Numbered from the stretch's first letter, positions 20,011 to 29,963 are shown. The stretch is 64,000 bases of DNA from Paenibacillus agilis (GCF_007786455.1 NZ_VNJK01000001.1:2440074-2504073); one strand, 5' to 3'. Notes: generated by a model not told the origin, from the sequence alone. Numbers and translations are program-made.

Positions 20011-20109
20011 GTGAACGAGAACTCCTTCCAAAGATATAAGGACCATCTACCTATCTTATAGTGAATACGATGGCAGGAACCGTTATGTTTCTGTCGAATA
20101 GGAAGAATT

Positions 20110-23100
20110 ATGATGAAAATTAGAAAAAAATTATTTATTCTTTTGTTATTTTTAGTCGTAATTACTGGTATCCGTCTATTGTGGCTGTATGCCCTCTCCA
20201 CCCCGAACCAGCCGATAGCGGCTCATGGGCAGTTTGATTTAACAGATTGGAATTTTGAGCAAGACGGGAACTTAAAATTAAACGGAGAATGGGAGTGGCA
20301 TCCAAACGAGTTGCTAGATCCACACTCTAACCATGCACCTGAAGCGGAATATATTGATGTGCCAGGTAATTGGAGCGATGCACATACACCGCCAAAAGGA
20401 AGCCCGCAAGGATATGGCAGTTATCGATTACGCATCAAATTGAACGACAGCGATAATCAAATGCTTGCACTGCACGTTCCTGCCTTACCCACCTCTTCAG
20501 AGGTGTATGTAGACGGTAAACAAATCGCACACTCGGGAAAACCAGCTGCCTCCGCTCATTTGTATAAGCCGTGGGGTGTCCCTTATATCGCAAACTTTCA
20601 AACGGATAGTAAAGTAGTGGATATTGTCATACATATAGCAAACTATGAAAATGCATATTCAGGCGGGATAACGCAAGGAATTACACTTGGACTAAGCGAT
20701 GCGATTCAGAAAAGAATGTGGATCGCCCTTGGAACTGAGATGACGGTGTTCATCATTATGATCATCCATACCATCTATGTTGTACTTGTCTATTGGATTG
20801 GCATACGGATTAAGGGCCTAGTGTATTTCGCACTCTTGTCGTTTAGCACAAGTATTTCGATATTAGTAGACGATCACAGGCTTCTGCTTCAGTTTGTAAA
20901 TATCGATTATTGGTGGTCTATCAAAATACAGTTTTTGGGTTATTTGGGTTCATCGATAGCGTTGCTGCAAATGTCCAAGTCTTTATTTACCAGCTTCAAA
21001 CGACCAACTTTAATCCGATGGTTTACCTTGATGTGTCTCCTTATGTGTTTATATATTTTTATTGCTCCAATCGATTTGATCACACCGATCATTCCGGTAT
21101 ACACACTCATTTTGTATACCCCGTTTCTTATTACGGTATGGGCAGCGTTGAAGGACGTTTTTTTAGACAAAGAAGATGCCATATATTTAGCTATAGGGAT
21201 CGTTTGTGTAGCAGCCAACTTGCTATGGGGAATAGCAAAAAATGAAGGTTACGTCGACATGTATTATTATCCGATCGACATTATTATTTCGTTCCTGGCT
21301 TTTGTCGGCTTCTGGATTAAAAAATATTTTAGCACTACTGTACAACTCGCGCATACGACAGAACAGCTAACAAAGGAGCACACGCTAAAGGACGAGTTTT
21401 TGGCCAATACGTCGCATGAACTGCGAAATCCACTGCATAGTATTATCAACCTATCTCAGGATGTACTTGATTCAGATAAGGAAACGCTTAGCGATGAAAG
21501 CAAGAAACATTTAGAGCTGGTTGTTACCGTCGGACGCCGAATGTCAAACATGCTCACAGACCTGCTTGATGTAGCCCGTCTGAGAGAGAACCGAGTTCAG
21601 CTCCATGCATCGCCGATTGCAGTTCAGACGGTTGCCACAGGTGTGTTGGATATGCTGAAGCACATGACAGCAGGCAAGCCTGTTCGTCTCATTAATGAGA
21701 TCCCGTTTGACTTTCCTGAAGTGCAGGCGGACGAGGAGCGCGTCATTCAAATTTTGTTTAACCTGCTCCATAATGCAATTAAGCATACAAGTGCAGGTAC
21801 CATCTCTATCCGAGCAGAAGTGCGGAACAACACCGCGTACATTCATGTTGTAGATACAGGCATAGGAATAGAAGACGGTATGCAGCATCTGCTATTTCTA
21901 CCCTACGAACAGGGAGAAAACAGTTCTTCCAGCGGACTAGGATTAGGCCTGCATATAAGCAAACAGCTAGTTGAGCTGCACGGCGGAACGATTTCCTGCA
22001 GCTCTGTCCCAGAGAAAGGCTCTACATTCACCTTCACGTTACCGCTAGCGGAATTCGTAAATAGCAGTGATCATGTAGAAGCCAATCTTGTTCCATTTGA
22101 GTCATCAAGACCACTTGCAAGTACTGTACGCTTGCCAGCTTCAGTAGATTCTGACCATGAGATCGCTGCTTCGATTGATAATACAGATAGGCCTACTCAC
22201 ATAGGTGTCGGTATTACGGTGCTTGCCGTTGACGATGATTCGGTGAATTTAGATATCCTTTCTAGAATTTTAAGAGCAGAACATTATCAAGTCATCACAG
22301 CAACAAACGGTAATGAAGCGTTGACGATGATACAAGAGAATGATGTTGATCTTGTTATTGCTGATGTCATGATGCCGGGGATTTCAGGCTATGAGCTAAC
22401 TCGAAACATTCGCCAGCATTATTCTATTTCAGAGCTTCCTATCCTACTGCTTACGGCACGCAGCACGCACATCGATATCGAGACTGGCTTCCTAGCTGGA
22501 GCCAATGATTATGTCATTAAGCCGATGGATTCGATGGAATTGCGCTCAAGAGTACGTGCTTTAACTGATTTCAAGCATTCTGTGAATGAAAGATTGAAGA
22601 TGGAGGCAGCTTGGCTGCAAGCGCAAATCCAGCCTCATTTCTTATTCAACACGTTGAATTCCATTGCCGCGCTTAGCGATATTGACATCGATCGTATGCG
22701 AGCACTATTGGAGGAATTCGGCCATTACTTGCGTGCCAGCTACGATTCTCGTAATGCAAAGCGACTTGTGCCACTGGAGCATGAAATTTCACTCGTACAT
22801 TCTTATTTGTACATTGAAAAGGAACGGTTCGAAGACAGGTTGCATATCCAATGGGAAGTTGATGATACTGTGAATATTCATATTCCTCCTTTATCGATTC
22901 AGCCTCTTGTTGAAAATGCAGTTCGACATGGGATTATGAAACGTATGAAAGGCGGAACGATTACGATTCGAATTGCGAGTTGTCCAGATGGCGTAAACAT
23001 ATCCATCATCGACGATGGAATCGGTATGGAGGAAGAAAACGTGCGTATGTTGTTCGAACCTGCTGGGAACAGATCAACAGGAATCGGGCTTATAAATACA

Positions 23101-23214
23101 GATCGCAGATTAAAGCAAGCTTATGGAAATGGATTGCATATACACAGCAGACTTGGGGAAGGAACTGAAGTTAGTTTCGTTGTTCCACTTCGCAACGAGC
23201 GTAAATCGAGGTAA
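20110..23214 (+). CDS. Hybrid sensor kinase with two kinase modules (HisKA and LytS types)
   Basis: 1034 residues; ATG 20110 (or 20113) after AGGAAG. Layout: membrane helix 8-27; extracellular beta-rich domain to about 200; about seven membrane helices (200-400, 7TMR-DISM-like); HisKA with His near 436 (SHELRNPL); first HATPase (about 540-650, GLGLGLHISK); receiver domain (about 700-820, VLAVDDDS and Asp in IADVMMPG); a second His motif of LytS type near 841 (QIQPHFLFNTLN); second HATPase (to 1030, PLVENAVRHG). The two kinase types in one chain flank a receiver. Divergent from the SARP-like regulator, which it probably phosphorylates. Stimulus unknown. Confidence 0.9.
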   Translation: MMKIRKKLFILLLFLVVITGIRLLWLYALSTPNQPIAAHGQFDLTDWNFEQDGNLKLNGEWEWHPNELLDPHSNHAPEAEYIDVPGNWSDAHTPPKGSPQGYGSYRLRIKLNDSDNQMLALHVPALPTSSEVYVDGKQIAHSGKPAASAHLYKPWGVPYIANFQTDSKVVDIVIHIANYENAYSGGITQGITLGLSDAIQKRMWIALGTEMTVFIIMIIHTIYVVLVYWIGIRIKGLVYFALLSFSTSISILVDDHRLLLQFVNIDYWWSIKIQFLGYLGSSIALLQMSKSLFTSFKRPTLIRWFTLMCLLMCLYIFIAPIDLITPIIPVYTLILYTPFLITVWAALKDVFLDKEDAIYLAIGIVCVAANLLWGIAKNEGYVDMYYYPIDIIISFLAFVGFWIKKYFSTTVQLAHTTEQLTKEHTLKDEFLANTSHELRNPLHSIINLSQDVLDSDKETLSDESKKHLELVVTVGRRMSNMLTDLLDVARLRENRVQLHASPIAVQTVATGVLDMLKHMTAGKPVRLINEIPFDFPEVQADEERVIQILFNLLHNAIKHTSAGTISIRAEVRNNTAYIHVVDTGIGIEDGMQHLLFLPYEQGENSSSSGLGLGLHISKQLVELHGGTISCSSVPEKGSTFTFTLPLAEFVNSSDHVEANLVPFESSRPLASTVRLPASVDSDHEIAASIDNTDRPTHIGVGITVLAVDDDSVNLDILSRILRAEHYQVITATNGNEALTMIQENDVDLVIADVMMPGISGYELTRNIRQHYSISELPILLLTARSTHIDIETGFLAGANDYVIKPMDSMELRSRVRALTDFKHSVNERLKMEAAWLQAQIQPHFLFNTLNSIAALSDIDIDRMRALLEEFGHYLRASYDSRNAKRLVPLEHEISLVHSYLYIEKERFEDRLHIQWEVDDTVNIHIPPLSIQPLVENAVRHGIMKRMKGGTITIRIASCPDGVNISIIDDGIGMEEENVRMLFEPAGNRSTGIGLINTDRRLKQAYGNGLHIHSRLGEGTEVSFVVPLRNERKSR

Positions 23215-23237
23215 TTCACTTCAACTATAGAAAAATA

Positions 23238-23270
23238 ACGGGATTCCTCTTCACTAGAAAGGAGTCCCGT
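23238..23270 (+). terminator. Terminator after the sensor kinase gene
   Basis: ACGGGATTCCT / AGGAGTCCCGT, 11 bp with one G-T pair and an 11-base loop, followed by ATTTGATTTTG. Confidence 0.75.
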
Positions 23271-23382
23271 ATTTGATTTTGTATTTATGTATAACATAGC
23301 TCAATATAGTAAGGCTAATTTGAAATGAACGGCGACTTCCGTATAAAATGAGCATCATTTTCATCCAGTACTAGCTGCCTTT

Positions 23383-24078
23383 CTATTCTACTTCCAATGC
23401 CATTTTTACAGATTCTAAAGCATGTATAATCGCAGTGTCAAATAGTGGAATATCTATATCATCGGCCTTTACTAGCAATCCAATTTCTGTACAGCCCAAT
23501 ATAATTCCCTCTGCGCCGTCTTCGATTAGCTGTTTCATCACATCGATATAGTACTGCTTTGACGACTCCTTAAATTCCCCACGGCACAGTTCTTCATAAA
23601 TAACGCGATGAACAGCTTCCCGCTCTTCTTTCTCAGGTACGATAACTTTAATTCCATGCGACTCTACCCGTGATTTCACAAAATCTTGCTCCATCGTATA
23701 CATGGTACCGAGTAAGCCTACAGTCTGGAAGTTGGCTTGTTGAATTTGATTAGCGGTTGCATCGGCAATATGTAAGACAGGAATAGACAGTTTGGCTTCT
23801 ACTGAGGCAATAACTTTGTGCATCGTATTGGCACCGATTACAATAAAATCTGCGCCTGCTCGCTCCAATCCTTGTGCGGCATTTCCTAAAAGCTCGCCTG
23901 CTCCTTCCCAATCACCGTTTACTTGAAAACGAGCAATTTCATCAAAATCAACGCTGTACATCAAACATTTTGCTGAGTGTAATCCGCCTAGCCGTACCTT
24001 TACTTCTTCATTAAAGATACGGTAATAAAGCGCGGAAGACTCCCAGCTCATCCCGCCAATGAGTCCAATCGTTTTCAT
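23383..24078 (-). CDS. Aspartate/glutamate racemase family protein (YgeA-like)
   Basis: ATG 24078 follows GGAGGGG; 231 residues. The two alpha/beta halves carry the catalytic pair positions: GANTMHK in the first half has Thr where most racemases have Cys, and LGCTEIG in the second keeps the Cys. This Thr/Cys arrangement is that of E. coli YgeA, an L-Asp/Glu-specific racemase, so broad amino-acid racemisation is a fair call. A decayed second copy lies at about 36.9-37.4 kb. The next gene upstream (protein kinase-like) is 87 bases away in the same direction. Confidence 0.85.
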   Translation of the reverse strand: MKTIGLIGGMSWESSALYYRIFNEEVKVRLGGLHSAKCLMYSVDFDEIARFQVNGDWEGAGELLGNAAQGLERAGADFIVIGANTMHKVIASVEAKLSIPVLHIADATANQIQQANFQTVGLLGTMYTMEQDFVKSRVESHGIKVIVPEKEEREAVHRVIYEELCRGEFKESSKQYYIDVMKQLIEDGAEGIILGCTEIGLLVKADDIDIPLFDTAIIHALESVKMALEVE

Positions 24079-24165
24079 GTATAGCCCCTCCATCCACTCT
24101 GAGCATTCGTTCTACAACCAAATCTAATCTAGGTGGTTTTCGTTACTATTACAGAAAATTCTGGA

Positions 24166-25044
24166 CTAGTCAACGTATTTTATCGCATGATCCCAAGCTG
24201 CCTTGAACGCCGCAACACTAGCAAATCTAAGCTCCCGATCCTCATTTACAGCACGAACTGCAACCTCATGCAGCAGTTTTCCAGCATCCCACTTTGAGAA
24301 AGAACGATCTAGTTCACCACCAAGTAACGCGAATGCCATTGCTCCCATCGTAAACACATTCGTGCGTTCATCAATAGGTGCCCCTAATGTAAATTCCTCA
24401 GGTGACATAAATCGTTTCGAACCGTAGAACTTGCCCATCTTATTGATTAAAGGCTTCTTTTGATAATAATCAATATCGCAAATTTTCATCTCGTTCGTTG
24501 TAAAGTTATAGAGAAGGCTTCCGTCATAGAAATCCACAGCTACATATCCGCTTGCCTCCACATGAACATGGAAATCAAAGATTCGTTCTAATGAAGCTAG
24601 TCTCGTTTCTACTGGCAGCTGCTTAAATCGATAGCACGGCGAGTCTGGATGCGTGTATTTTGCAGGCGGAGGAAAAGCCCAATGCGGATGCAGCGATTCG
24701 CCTTCGACCCATTCGAATATGGCCGCATAGCCTGAACCCACTTCAAAATGATCGATTAGTCTAATCAAGGTCGGATGACGCAATTTCTCGTACAAATGAA
24801 TGGCTGCCTTCAAACTAGCTACTGCCGTATCTGTAATCCCCGAATAATGCTCAGTCTGGGCACCCGCATATTTAACGAATATTTTTTCACCGTTCCGTTC
24901 AACGCCAAAGCTAATATTGCCAGAATCCTGTTTATCGAACACCTTAAATACTCGCCCCAGTTTACTTAACCACCCAAAATCATGCTCGTTCTGTAATTGA
25001 AATTCAACCTCATCTAATGTAACAGTAACTAGATTATTTCCCAT
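24166..25044 (-). CDS. Protein kinase-like protein
   Basis: ATG 25044 after GAGGAGG; 292 residues. Kinase landmarks are present but divergent: ATP Lys in KIFVKYAG, Glu-containing helix LYEKLRHPT, catalytic loop VAVDFYDGSLLYN (Asp, then Asn seven residues on), and DFG replaced by CDIDYY. A Ser/Thr-kinase-like activation segment SKRFMSPEEFTLGAPIDER follows, so protein phosphorylation is more likely than small-molecule phosphorylation. No membrane segment or sensor domain. The end of this gene was part of the segment later copied to 37.4 kb. Confidence 0.75.
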   Translation of the reverse strand: MGNNLVTVTLDEVEFQLQNEHDFGWLSKLGRVFKVFDKQDSGNISFGVERNGEKIFVKYAGAQTEHYSGITDTAVASLKAAIHLYEKLRHPTLIRLIDHFEVGSGYAAIFEWVEGESLHPHWAFPPPAKYTHPDSPCYRFKQLPVETRLASLERIFDFHVHVEASGYVAVDFYDGSLLYNFTTNEMKICDIDYYQKKPLINKMGKFYGSKRFMSPEEFTLGAPIDERTNVFTMGAMAFALLGGELDRSFSKWDAGKLLHEVAVRAVNEDRELRFASVAAFKAAWDHAIKYVD

Positions 25045-25089
25045 ACGTTTCCTCCTCGAATTATAAAAAATATTATTCCATTCACTGAA

Positions 25090-25806
25090 CTAAATGCCAA
25101 CTGCCGAATCTCTTTCTACACGCAAAATAGAATAGAGCTCTTCTAGTTTCTGGATCTGATAAGTAGGTACCATATCCATCTCAATCGGCTTCATACTTGG
25201 ATTGAACCAGCATGTGTCCAAACCTGCAAGCTGCCCGCCTCTTATGTCCGCGCTTAACGAATCTCCAATGATTAAAGTGTGCTCTCTATCAAATTCAGGG
25301 ATTCGATCGTGCACAAATTTGAAGTATTCCTTCATTGGCTTCTGGTATCCTGTGTCCTCAGATACAAAAATAGATTTGAAATAAGGCAGCAGCCCCGAAT
25401 CATGCAACCGTCTATACTGCGTTTTAGATACTCCGTTCGTCACAATATAAAGGTCAAATGTACGGTGCAAATTGGTTATCAACGCTAGCGCCCCGTCAAT
25501 AAGCTGATGTCCTTCTTCCAGGTATCCGCGATATTTTTGTTCTAACAAAGCCCCATCTACTTCCTGCCCGCATTCCTGAAATAAGCGCGAGAATCGAGTA
25601 TTTACAACCTCATCTCGATCTATTTTCCCTTCCTCAAAAGAACGCCACAATTGCTGATTCATTACTTTATACTTCGCTTCGATTTCATTCGTTAACACAA
25701 CGTTCTGCCCTTCAAACAGTAAGCGAAGCGCTAATCTTTCAGCTGCACCGAAATCCAACAACGTATCATCTACATCAAATAATAAAGTCCTATACATTTT
25801 CAACAT
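25090..25806 (-). CDS. HAD-family nucleotidase (YjjG/YfnB-like)
   Basis: ATG 25806 preceded by GGAGA; 238 residues. HAD motif I is LLFDVDDTLLDF, motif II lies in YIVTNGVSKTQ, the Lys is in DTGYQKPMKEYF, and motif III is IIGDSLSADIRGG. The four-helix cap between motifs I and II fits the C1 cap of YjjG-type 5'-nucleotidases, which clear non-canonical pyrimidine nucleotides. The substrate is inferred from family resemblance only. Confidence 0.85.
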   Translation of the reverse strand: MLKMYRTLLFDVDDTLLDFGAAERLALRLLFEGQNVVLTNEIEAKYKVMNQQLWRSFEEGKIDRDEVVNTRFSRLFQECGQEVDGALLEQKYRGYLEEGHQLIDGALALITNLHRTFDLYIVTNGVSKTQYRRLHDSGLLPYFKSIFVSEDTGYQKPMKEYFKFVHDRIPEFDREHTLIIGDSLSADIRGGQLAGLDTCWFNPSMKPIEMDMVPTYQIQKLEELYSILRVERDSAVGI

Positions 25807-25864
25807 GATCTCTCCATCTCCCACTGGCTATAAACAATTACAAACTATTTCTATAAAAATGGGG

Positions 25865-26338
25865 TTAGACCGCTTTGGCAACCTGTTTCTGATCCTTTTC
25901 CGTCCCACCGCTTAATTTAAATACTAAAATGCCACCAACGATAATCAACACGCCGAGCAGCTGTTTAAAGGTAAAAGGAACTTGCTCAAGTCCGAACCAG
26001 CCAAGTGAATCAAATAATAACGCAAATGCCAATTGTGAAGTTAATACGATCGAGATCGCATACGTCGGCCCAAGCTGCTTAACTCCTTTCACGATACTAA
26101 TAACAACACCTACTCCTATCATACCGCTAAACCAGTACCATCGCTGCATATTGTGCAAGGTAAACAGACCCGTACCTTCAACGAATAGGCCGATCAAGAA
26201 GGAAGCAAGAAACCCCATACCCAATACTAACGTTGTCGTAGCCCATGAGCCCATATGTTCATTCACTTTATTATTAAATATAGTTTGCAGACCAACCAAT
26301 GAACCAGCAAACAATGCCAGTATGATTCCTACGATCAT
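25865..26338 (-). CDS. DMT-type transporter, DUF606/YdcZ family
   Basis: ATG 26338 after GGAGGG; 157 residues with five hydrophobic helices and the family start GIILALFAGSLVG followed by QTIFNNKVNEHMGS. Half-size transporters of this family usually work in pairs, and a second one lies at 27138-27563 with a Crp-like gene between. Substrate unknown. Confidence 0.85.
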   Translation of the reverse strand: MIVGIILALFAGSLVGLQTIFNNKVNEHMGSWATTTLVLGMGFLASFLIGLFVEGTGLFTLHNMQRWYWFSGMIGVGVVISIVKGVKQLGPTYAISIVLTSQLAFALLFDSLGWFGLEQVPFTFKQLLGVLIIVGGILVFKLSGGTEKDQKQVAKAV

Positions 26339-26387
26339 GGTACAACCCTCCTGCTTTCAACCTATTTTTCTATCAAATAAAAACAGG

Positions 26388-27086
26388 TTACTCATAAATA
26401 CTCTCGCTTGCTAGCGCACGCAGTCCATCACGATTTTTTATCAAAATGCCACCCTTATTCCGCTCCACTAACCCTTCCGCACAAAACTGCTGAATGACCC
26501 GATTCAAATGGCGGTAACTTGTTCCTACCAAGTTCGCAGCATCTTTTAAACTGATCGTTCCCAGTTGACCATTAAACAGATAGCCAGATTCATCAGAAGA
26601 AATGGACAACAAATAACTGGCCAATCTCACTTCAACTGGATACATCAAATTAAAACTCATCGAATTCGATTTCACGCAAAACTTTTTCGTAATAATGTCG
26701 AGTAAAAAATTCAGCAGCGGCGCATAATCCTGCCCATATTTTCGCAGCCAACGATGATGGATAGCAATCATACTGACCGGAGAAACTGCCTCGACCGTAT
26801 TGATAAAATCAATATTACGCAAATATTCAATATCCCCGATCACTTCCAGCGGTGTTTTGAAAGACAGAATAAGCGCTTTCCCTTCTGCTGAGGTCGTATA
26901 TACTTTTATTTTTCCTTTAACAAGGATATACAAATAGTGCGAGGATTCCCCTTGAGTGCAAATAGACTCGCCTTGTTTAAAATGAAACAGCGATAAATGC
27001 GGCAGTAACGATTCATTAAAAATAGCTTTCAATTGATATGCCTGCAAATAATGCTCAAGCTGCTCTCGATCCTTCGCCTCTTGCAT
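26388..27086 (-). CDS. Crp/Fnr family transcriptional regulator (YeiL-like)
   Basis: 232 residues from ATG 27086 (weak GGGGCGG upstream). A cyclic-nucleotide-binding-like beta roll (about 30-140, with GESICTQGESSHYLYILVKG) is followed by a C-terminal helix-turn-helix (SLKDAANLVGTSYRHLNRVI). No cysteine cluster for iron-sulfur binding is visible. Enclosed by two DUF606 transporter genes, it probably controls them. Confidence 0.85.
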   Translation of the reverse strand: MQEAKDREQLEHYLQAYQLKAIFNESLLPHLSLFHFKQGESICTQGESSHYLYILVKGKIKVYTTSAEGKALILSFKTPLEVIGDIEYLRNIDFINTVEAVSPVSMIAIHHRWLRKYGQDYAPLLNFLLDIITKKFCVKSNSMSFNLMYPVEVRLASYLLSISSDESGYLFNGQLGTISLKDAANLVGTSYRHLNRVIQQFCAEGLVERNKGGILIKNRDGLRALASESIYE

Positions 27087-27137
27087 CGTGTTAATCCGCC
27101 CCCACCCTTATCTATCAATGTCGTCTCCTTTATTTTA

Positions 27138-27563
27138 TCAAATTCCGAGAAGAATAACGCCCGTTATCATCATGCCGATTCCGATAAACTGCGGCAGCCT
27201 CATTTTCTGCTTCACTACACCGAACGCCCCTGTACTATCGATTAGAAAAGTTATACCAAGCTGTGCGATGAGAACGGCGGATACCGTCATCGTAACGCCA
27301 ATTTGCTCCATCGCCGTAATATTTCCGAAAATGATAAGTGCTGCTAAAGCACCGCCTGTTACATATAGAGGCTTTACTTGTTTAAAGTTCTGCCATTTCC
27401 CATCACGGACAATAAGGAAAATAAGCAATGCCGTTATAAATCCTGTAAGCTGCGTAATGCTAGCCGCTTGCCAACTGCCAATGTCTTGGCTAATACGAGC
27501 ATTAGCCACACCTTGCAGCGTAATTAAAGCTCCCCCTGCAATTGCAAATATGATCCCTCGCAT
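27138..27563 (-). CDS. DMT-type transporter, DUF606/YdcZ family (second copy)
   Basis: I take ATG 27563 (141 residues), which gives the family start MRGIIFAIAGGALITLQG; the frame is open further upstream to 27629 but without family resemblance. Five hydrophobic helices. It pairs with the related gene at 25865-26338. Confidence 0.83.
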   Translation of the reverse strand: MRGIIFAIAGGALITLQGVANARISQDIGSWQAASITQLTGFITALLIFLIVRDGKWQNFKQVKPLYVTGGALAALIIFGNITAMEQIGVTMTVSAVLIAQLGITFLIDSTGAFGVVKQKMRLPQFIGIGMMITGVILLGI

Positions 27564-27677
27564 GCTCCATTTCCCCCACTTGGTTTTGATTCTATTTAAA
27601 AGGAGATCGGCGCAAAGGAGGTAGGACATATGTCCTCAACTGAAAAAAAAACAAGTAGCTAGCCGCAAACAAAAAAA

Positions 27678-27705
27678 TCCCTATCCACTCTTTAGCGGAA
27701 AGGGA
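27678..27705 (-). terminator. Terminator after the coiled-coil protein gene
   Basis: TCCCTATCC / GGAAAGGGA stem with one mismatch; read leftward it is followed by a run of T. Confidence 0.6.
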
Positions 27706-27727
27706 GCTACATTATCATCACGTTAGC

Positions 27728-28075
27728 CTACTTTTTATCCACTTGGAGCAGCGAGATCTTTTTAATCGAATACGTATCTTTGATCTTATCTTCTGAAATA
27801 AAGTTTAGTTTAATGAGACTTGCAATTTTGGAAGGATCGGCTTTTGATAGCATACGCCAAACACTAGGATCAACAACTGCTGTATAAAGCTTGTTATCAT
27901 CATATTCTTTTCTTTCTTGGTGAACGATCTTCACCTTGTACTGATCGAATTCCAATTCGGAAGCATGCCGTTCCGAGCAGTGGCTTACGATTTCACTTCG
28001 TAATTCCGACAATTGTTGTTCGATTTCCTTCTGCTGCTGCTTCAATTCATAATATCGCTGTACTTTCTGGTCCAC
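27728..28075 (-). CDS. Small coiled-coil protein of unknown function
   Basis: GTG 28075 lies 10 bases after AAGGAG; an in-frame GTG at 28084 is too close to the box. 115 residues. The first 40 residues are a heptad-like coiled coil (YYELKQQQKEIEQQLSEL); the rest is charged, with no membrane segment. I do not recognise the family. It is monocistronic and lies divergent from the aldehyde dehydrogenase. Confidence 0.6.
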   Translation of the reverse strand: MDQKVQRYYELKQQQKEIEQQLSELRSEIVSHCSERHASELEFDQYKVKIVHQERKEYDDNKLYTAVVDPSVWRMLSKADPSKIASLIKLNFISEDKIKDTYSIKKISLLQVDKK

Positions 28076-28318
28076 TATATTCACGCTCCTTGCCTACATA
28101 TGTATGCCAAGAAAGCAGGTTTAAGTCGAAGCACATGCATGGGTAACTCTTGGTCAATTTTTATGTAAACGTAATTCGTATGTCCATGATTTAGTAAAAT
28201 ATTACGTTATTTTCGTTCTAAATTCATTTGAACAATTAATAAGTATGGATGTAGGTCTTTCCTGAAAACAAGCCTATTCGTTCGAATGAATTCTTTTTGA
28301 TAAGGAGCGAAGGATATT

Positions 28319-29797
28319 ATGGAACAACTGACAATCAGTCCAAAACTGCAATCCTTTTTACAAGGCACGAAGAAGCTCTACATAAACGGTGAATGGGTGG
28401 AATCTGCACAACAAAAAACATTTACCTCTGTAAACCCCGCTACTGGCGATGTTCTCGCTACAATTTACGAAGCTCAAGAAGAAGACGTGGACAGAGCGGT
28501 AAAGGCAGCGCGAGAAGCATTCGATCACGGTGAATGGTCCCGCCTGAAGCCTGCTGATCGCAGCCGCTTGATTTATAAGCTTGCGGATTTAATTGAGGAA
28601 AATAAGCAAGAACTCGCTCAATTAGAAACGTTGGATAACGGTAAGCCGATTCGTGAAACAACGGCTGCAGATATTCCGCTCACGATTGAGCATTTCCGTT
28701 ACTACGCAGGCTGGGCAACGAAAATGACTGGTCAAACGATACCAACAAGTAACCAATTCCATACGTATACTAGACATGAGGCGGTTGGGGTTGTTGGGCA
28801 AATTATTCCGTGGAACTTCCCGCTCCTCATGGCTGCTTGGAAGTTAGGAGCTGCGCTTGCAACTGGCTGTACGGTTGTATTAAAGCCTGCTGAGCAGACA
28901 CCGTTATCCGCGCTGTACTTAGCACACTTGGCGCATGAAGCTGGCTTTCCTAAAGGCGTTATCAACGTCATTCCAGGCTTTGGAGAGACGGCTGGAGCTC
29001 CGCTGGTTCGTCACCCACAAGTCGATAAGATCGCATTTACAGGATCCACTTCTGTAGGCAAGCTCATTATGAGAAGTGCGGCAGATACAGTAAAAAAAGT
29101 TACGCTTGAACTTGGTGGTAAATCACCTAATATTATTTTCCCAGATGCTGATCTCACAAAAGCAATTCCAGGCGCCTTACAAGGCATTATGTTCAACCAA
29201 GGCCAAGTTTGTTCGGCAGGGTCCCGGCTCTTTGTTCAGAAGAAGCAATATGACAACGTTGTGTCTGAACTGGTAACTGCTGCAAGGAAAATCAAGCTAG
29301 GCTCAGGGCTGAATGTAAAGACGGAGATGGGGCCGCTCGTCTCGGCAGAGCAGCACGCAACGGTTCAGCACTTTATTGATAAGGGGCGTTCTGAAGGTGC
29401 GGAGTTGCTTACAGGAGGAAGAGTTCCGTATGAGCACGGATACTTTGTGGAACCTACTATTTTTGCAAATGTAGATCCATCTATGACAATCGCTCGTGAA
29501 GAAATATTCGGTCCTGTAGTTGCAGCGATGCCATACGATACACTGGATGACTTAGTTGAGCAAGCAAATCGCTCTGACTATGGTCTGGCGGCAGGTGTAT
29601 GGACACAAGATCTTAAGCGCGCACATGAAATGGCCGCTAAGCTAAAAGTCGGTACCGTATGGGTAAACTGCTACAATGTTTTCGATGCTGCTGCTCCATT
29701 TGGAGGCTACAAGCAGTCAGGCTTAGGTCGTGAAATGGGCTCCTATGCTTTAGATAACTACACCGAAGTCAAAACAGTGTGGATCAATCTTCAATAG
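28319..29797 (+). CDS. NAD(P)-dependent aldehyde dehydrogenase (DhaS-like)
   Basis: ATG 28319 after AAGGAGCGAAGGA; 492 residues, full length. The active-site Cys is in NQGQVCSAGSR and the general-base Glu in LELGGKSPN; the cofactor motif is FTGSTSVGK, and IPWNFPLLM and the late GGYKQSGLGREMG are conserved. Best fit is the aldehyde dehydrogenase class of B. subtilis DhaS, which oxidises aliphatic or aromatic aldehydes to acids. Monocistronic, with a strong terminator. It may handle aldehydes from the alcohol dehydrogenase encoded at 4.8-5.9 kb, but they are not linked. Confidence 0.92.
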   Translation: MEQLTISPKLQSFLQGTKKLYINGEWVESAQQKTFTSVNPATGDVLATIYEAQEEDVDRAVKAAREAFDHGEWSRLKPADRSRLIYKLADLIEENKQELAQLETLDNGKPIRETTAADIPLTIEHFRYYAGWATKMTGQTIPTSNQFHTYTRHEAVGVVGQIIPWNFPLLMAAWKLGAALATGCTVVLKPAEQTPLSALYLAHLAHEAGFPKGVINVIPGFGETAGAPLVRHPQVDKIAFTGSTSVGKLIMRSAADTVKKVTLELGGKSPNIIFPDADLTKAIPGALQGIMFNQGQVCSAGSRLFVQKKQYDNVVSELVTAARKIKLGSGLNVKTEMGPLVSAEQHATVQHFIDKGRSEGAELLTGGRVPYEHGYFVEPTIFANVDPSMTIAREEIFGPVVAAMPYDTLDDLVEQANRSDYGLAAGVWTQDLKRAHEMAAKLKVGTVWVNCYNVFDAAAPFGGYKQSGLGREMGSYALDNYTEVKTVWINLQ

Positions 29798-29852
29798 CAA
29801 GCCAAGCACTAGACAAAAGAAACACTATATTTCTATATTCTGAAATTTCTAA

Positions 29853-29883
29853 AAAGGGCTCTCCCACATGGGAAAGCCCTTTG
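29853..29883 (+). terminator. Terminator after the aldehyde dehydrogenase gene
   Basis: AAAGGGCTCTCCCA / TGGGAAAGCCCTTT, a 14-base arm with one mismatch and a 2-base loop. Confidence 0.8.
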
Positions 29884-29963
29884 CTCATGAAAATGATTAA
29901 TGCCTATTCAGGTTGTCGACGTTTAATTGCTAACTTTATTTCTAATTAACTGCAATGAACAGC

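Noticed and set aside
25929-27624. Rightward open frames of 161 and 178 codons opposite the DMT transporter genes
   Set aside because: They mirror membrane-protein codons on the other strand; the leftward frames have family motifs and ribosome sites.
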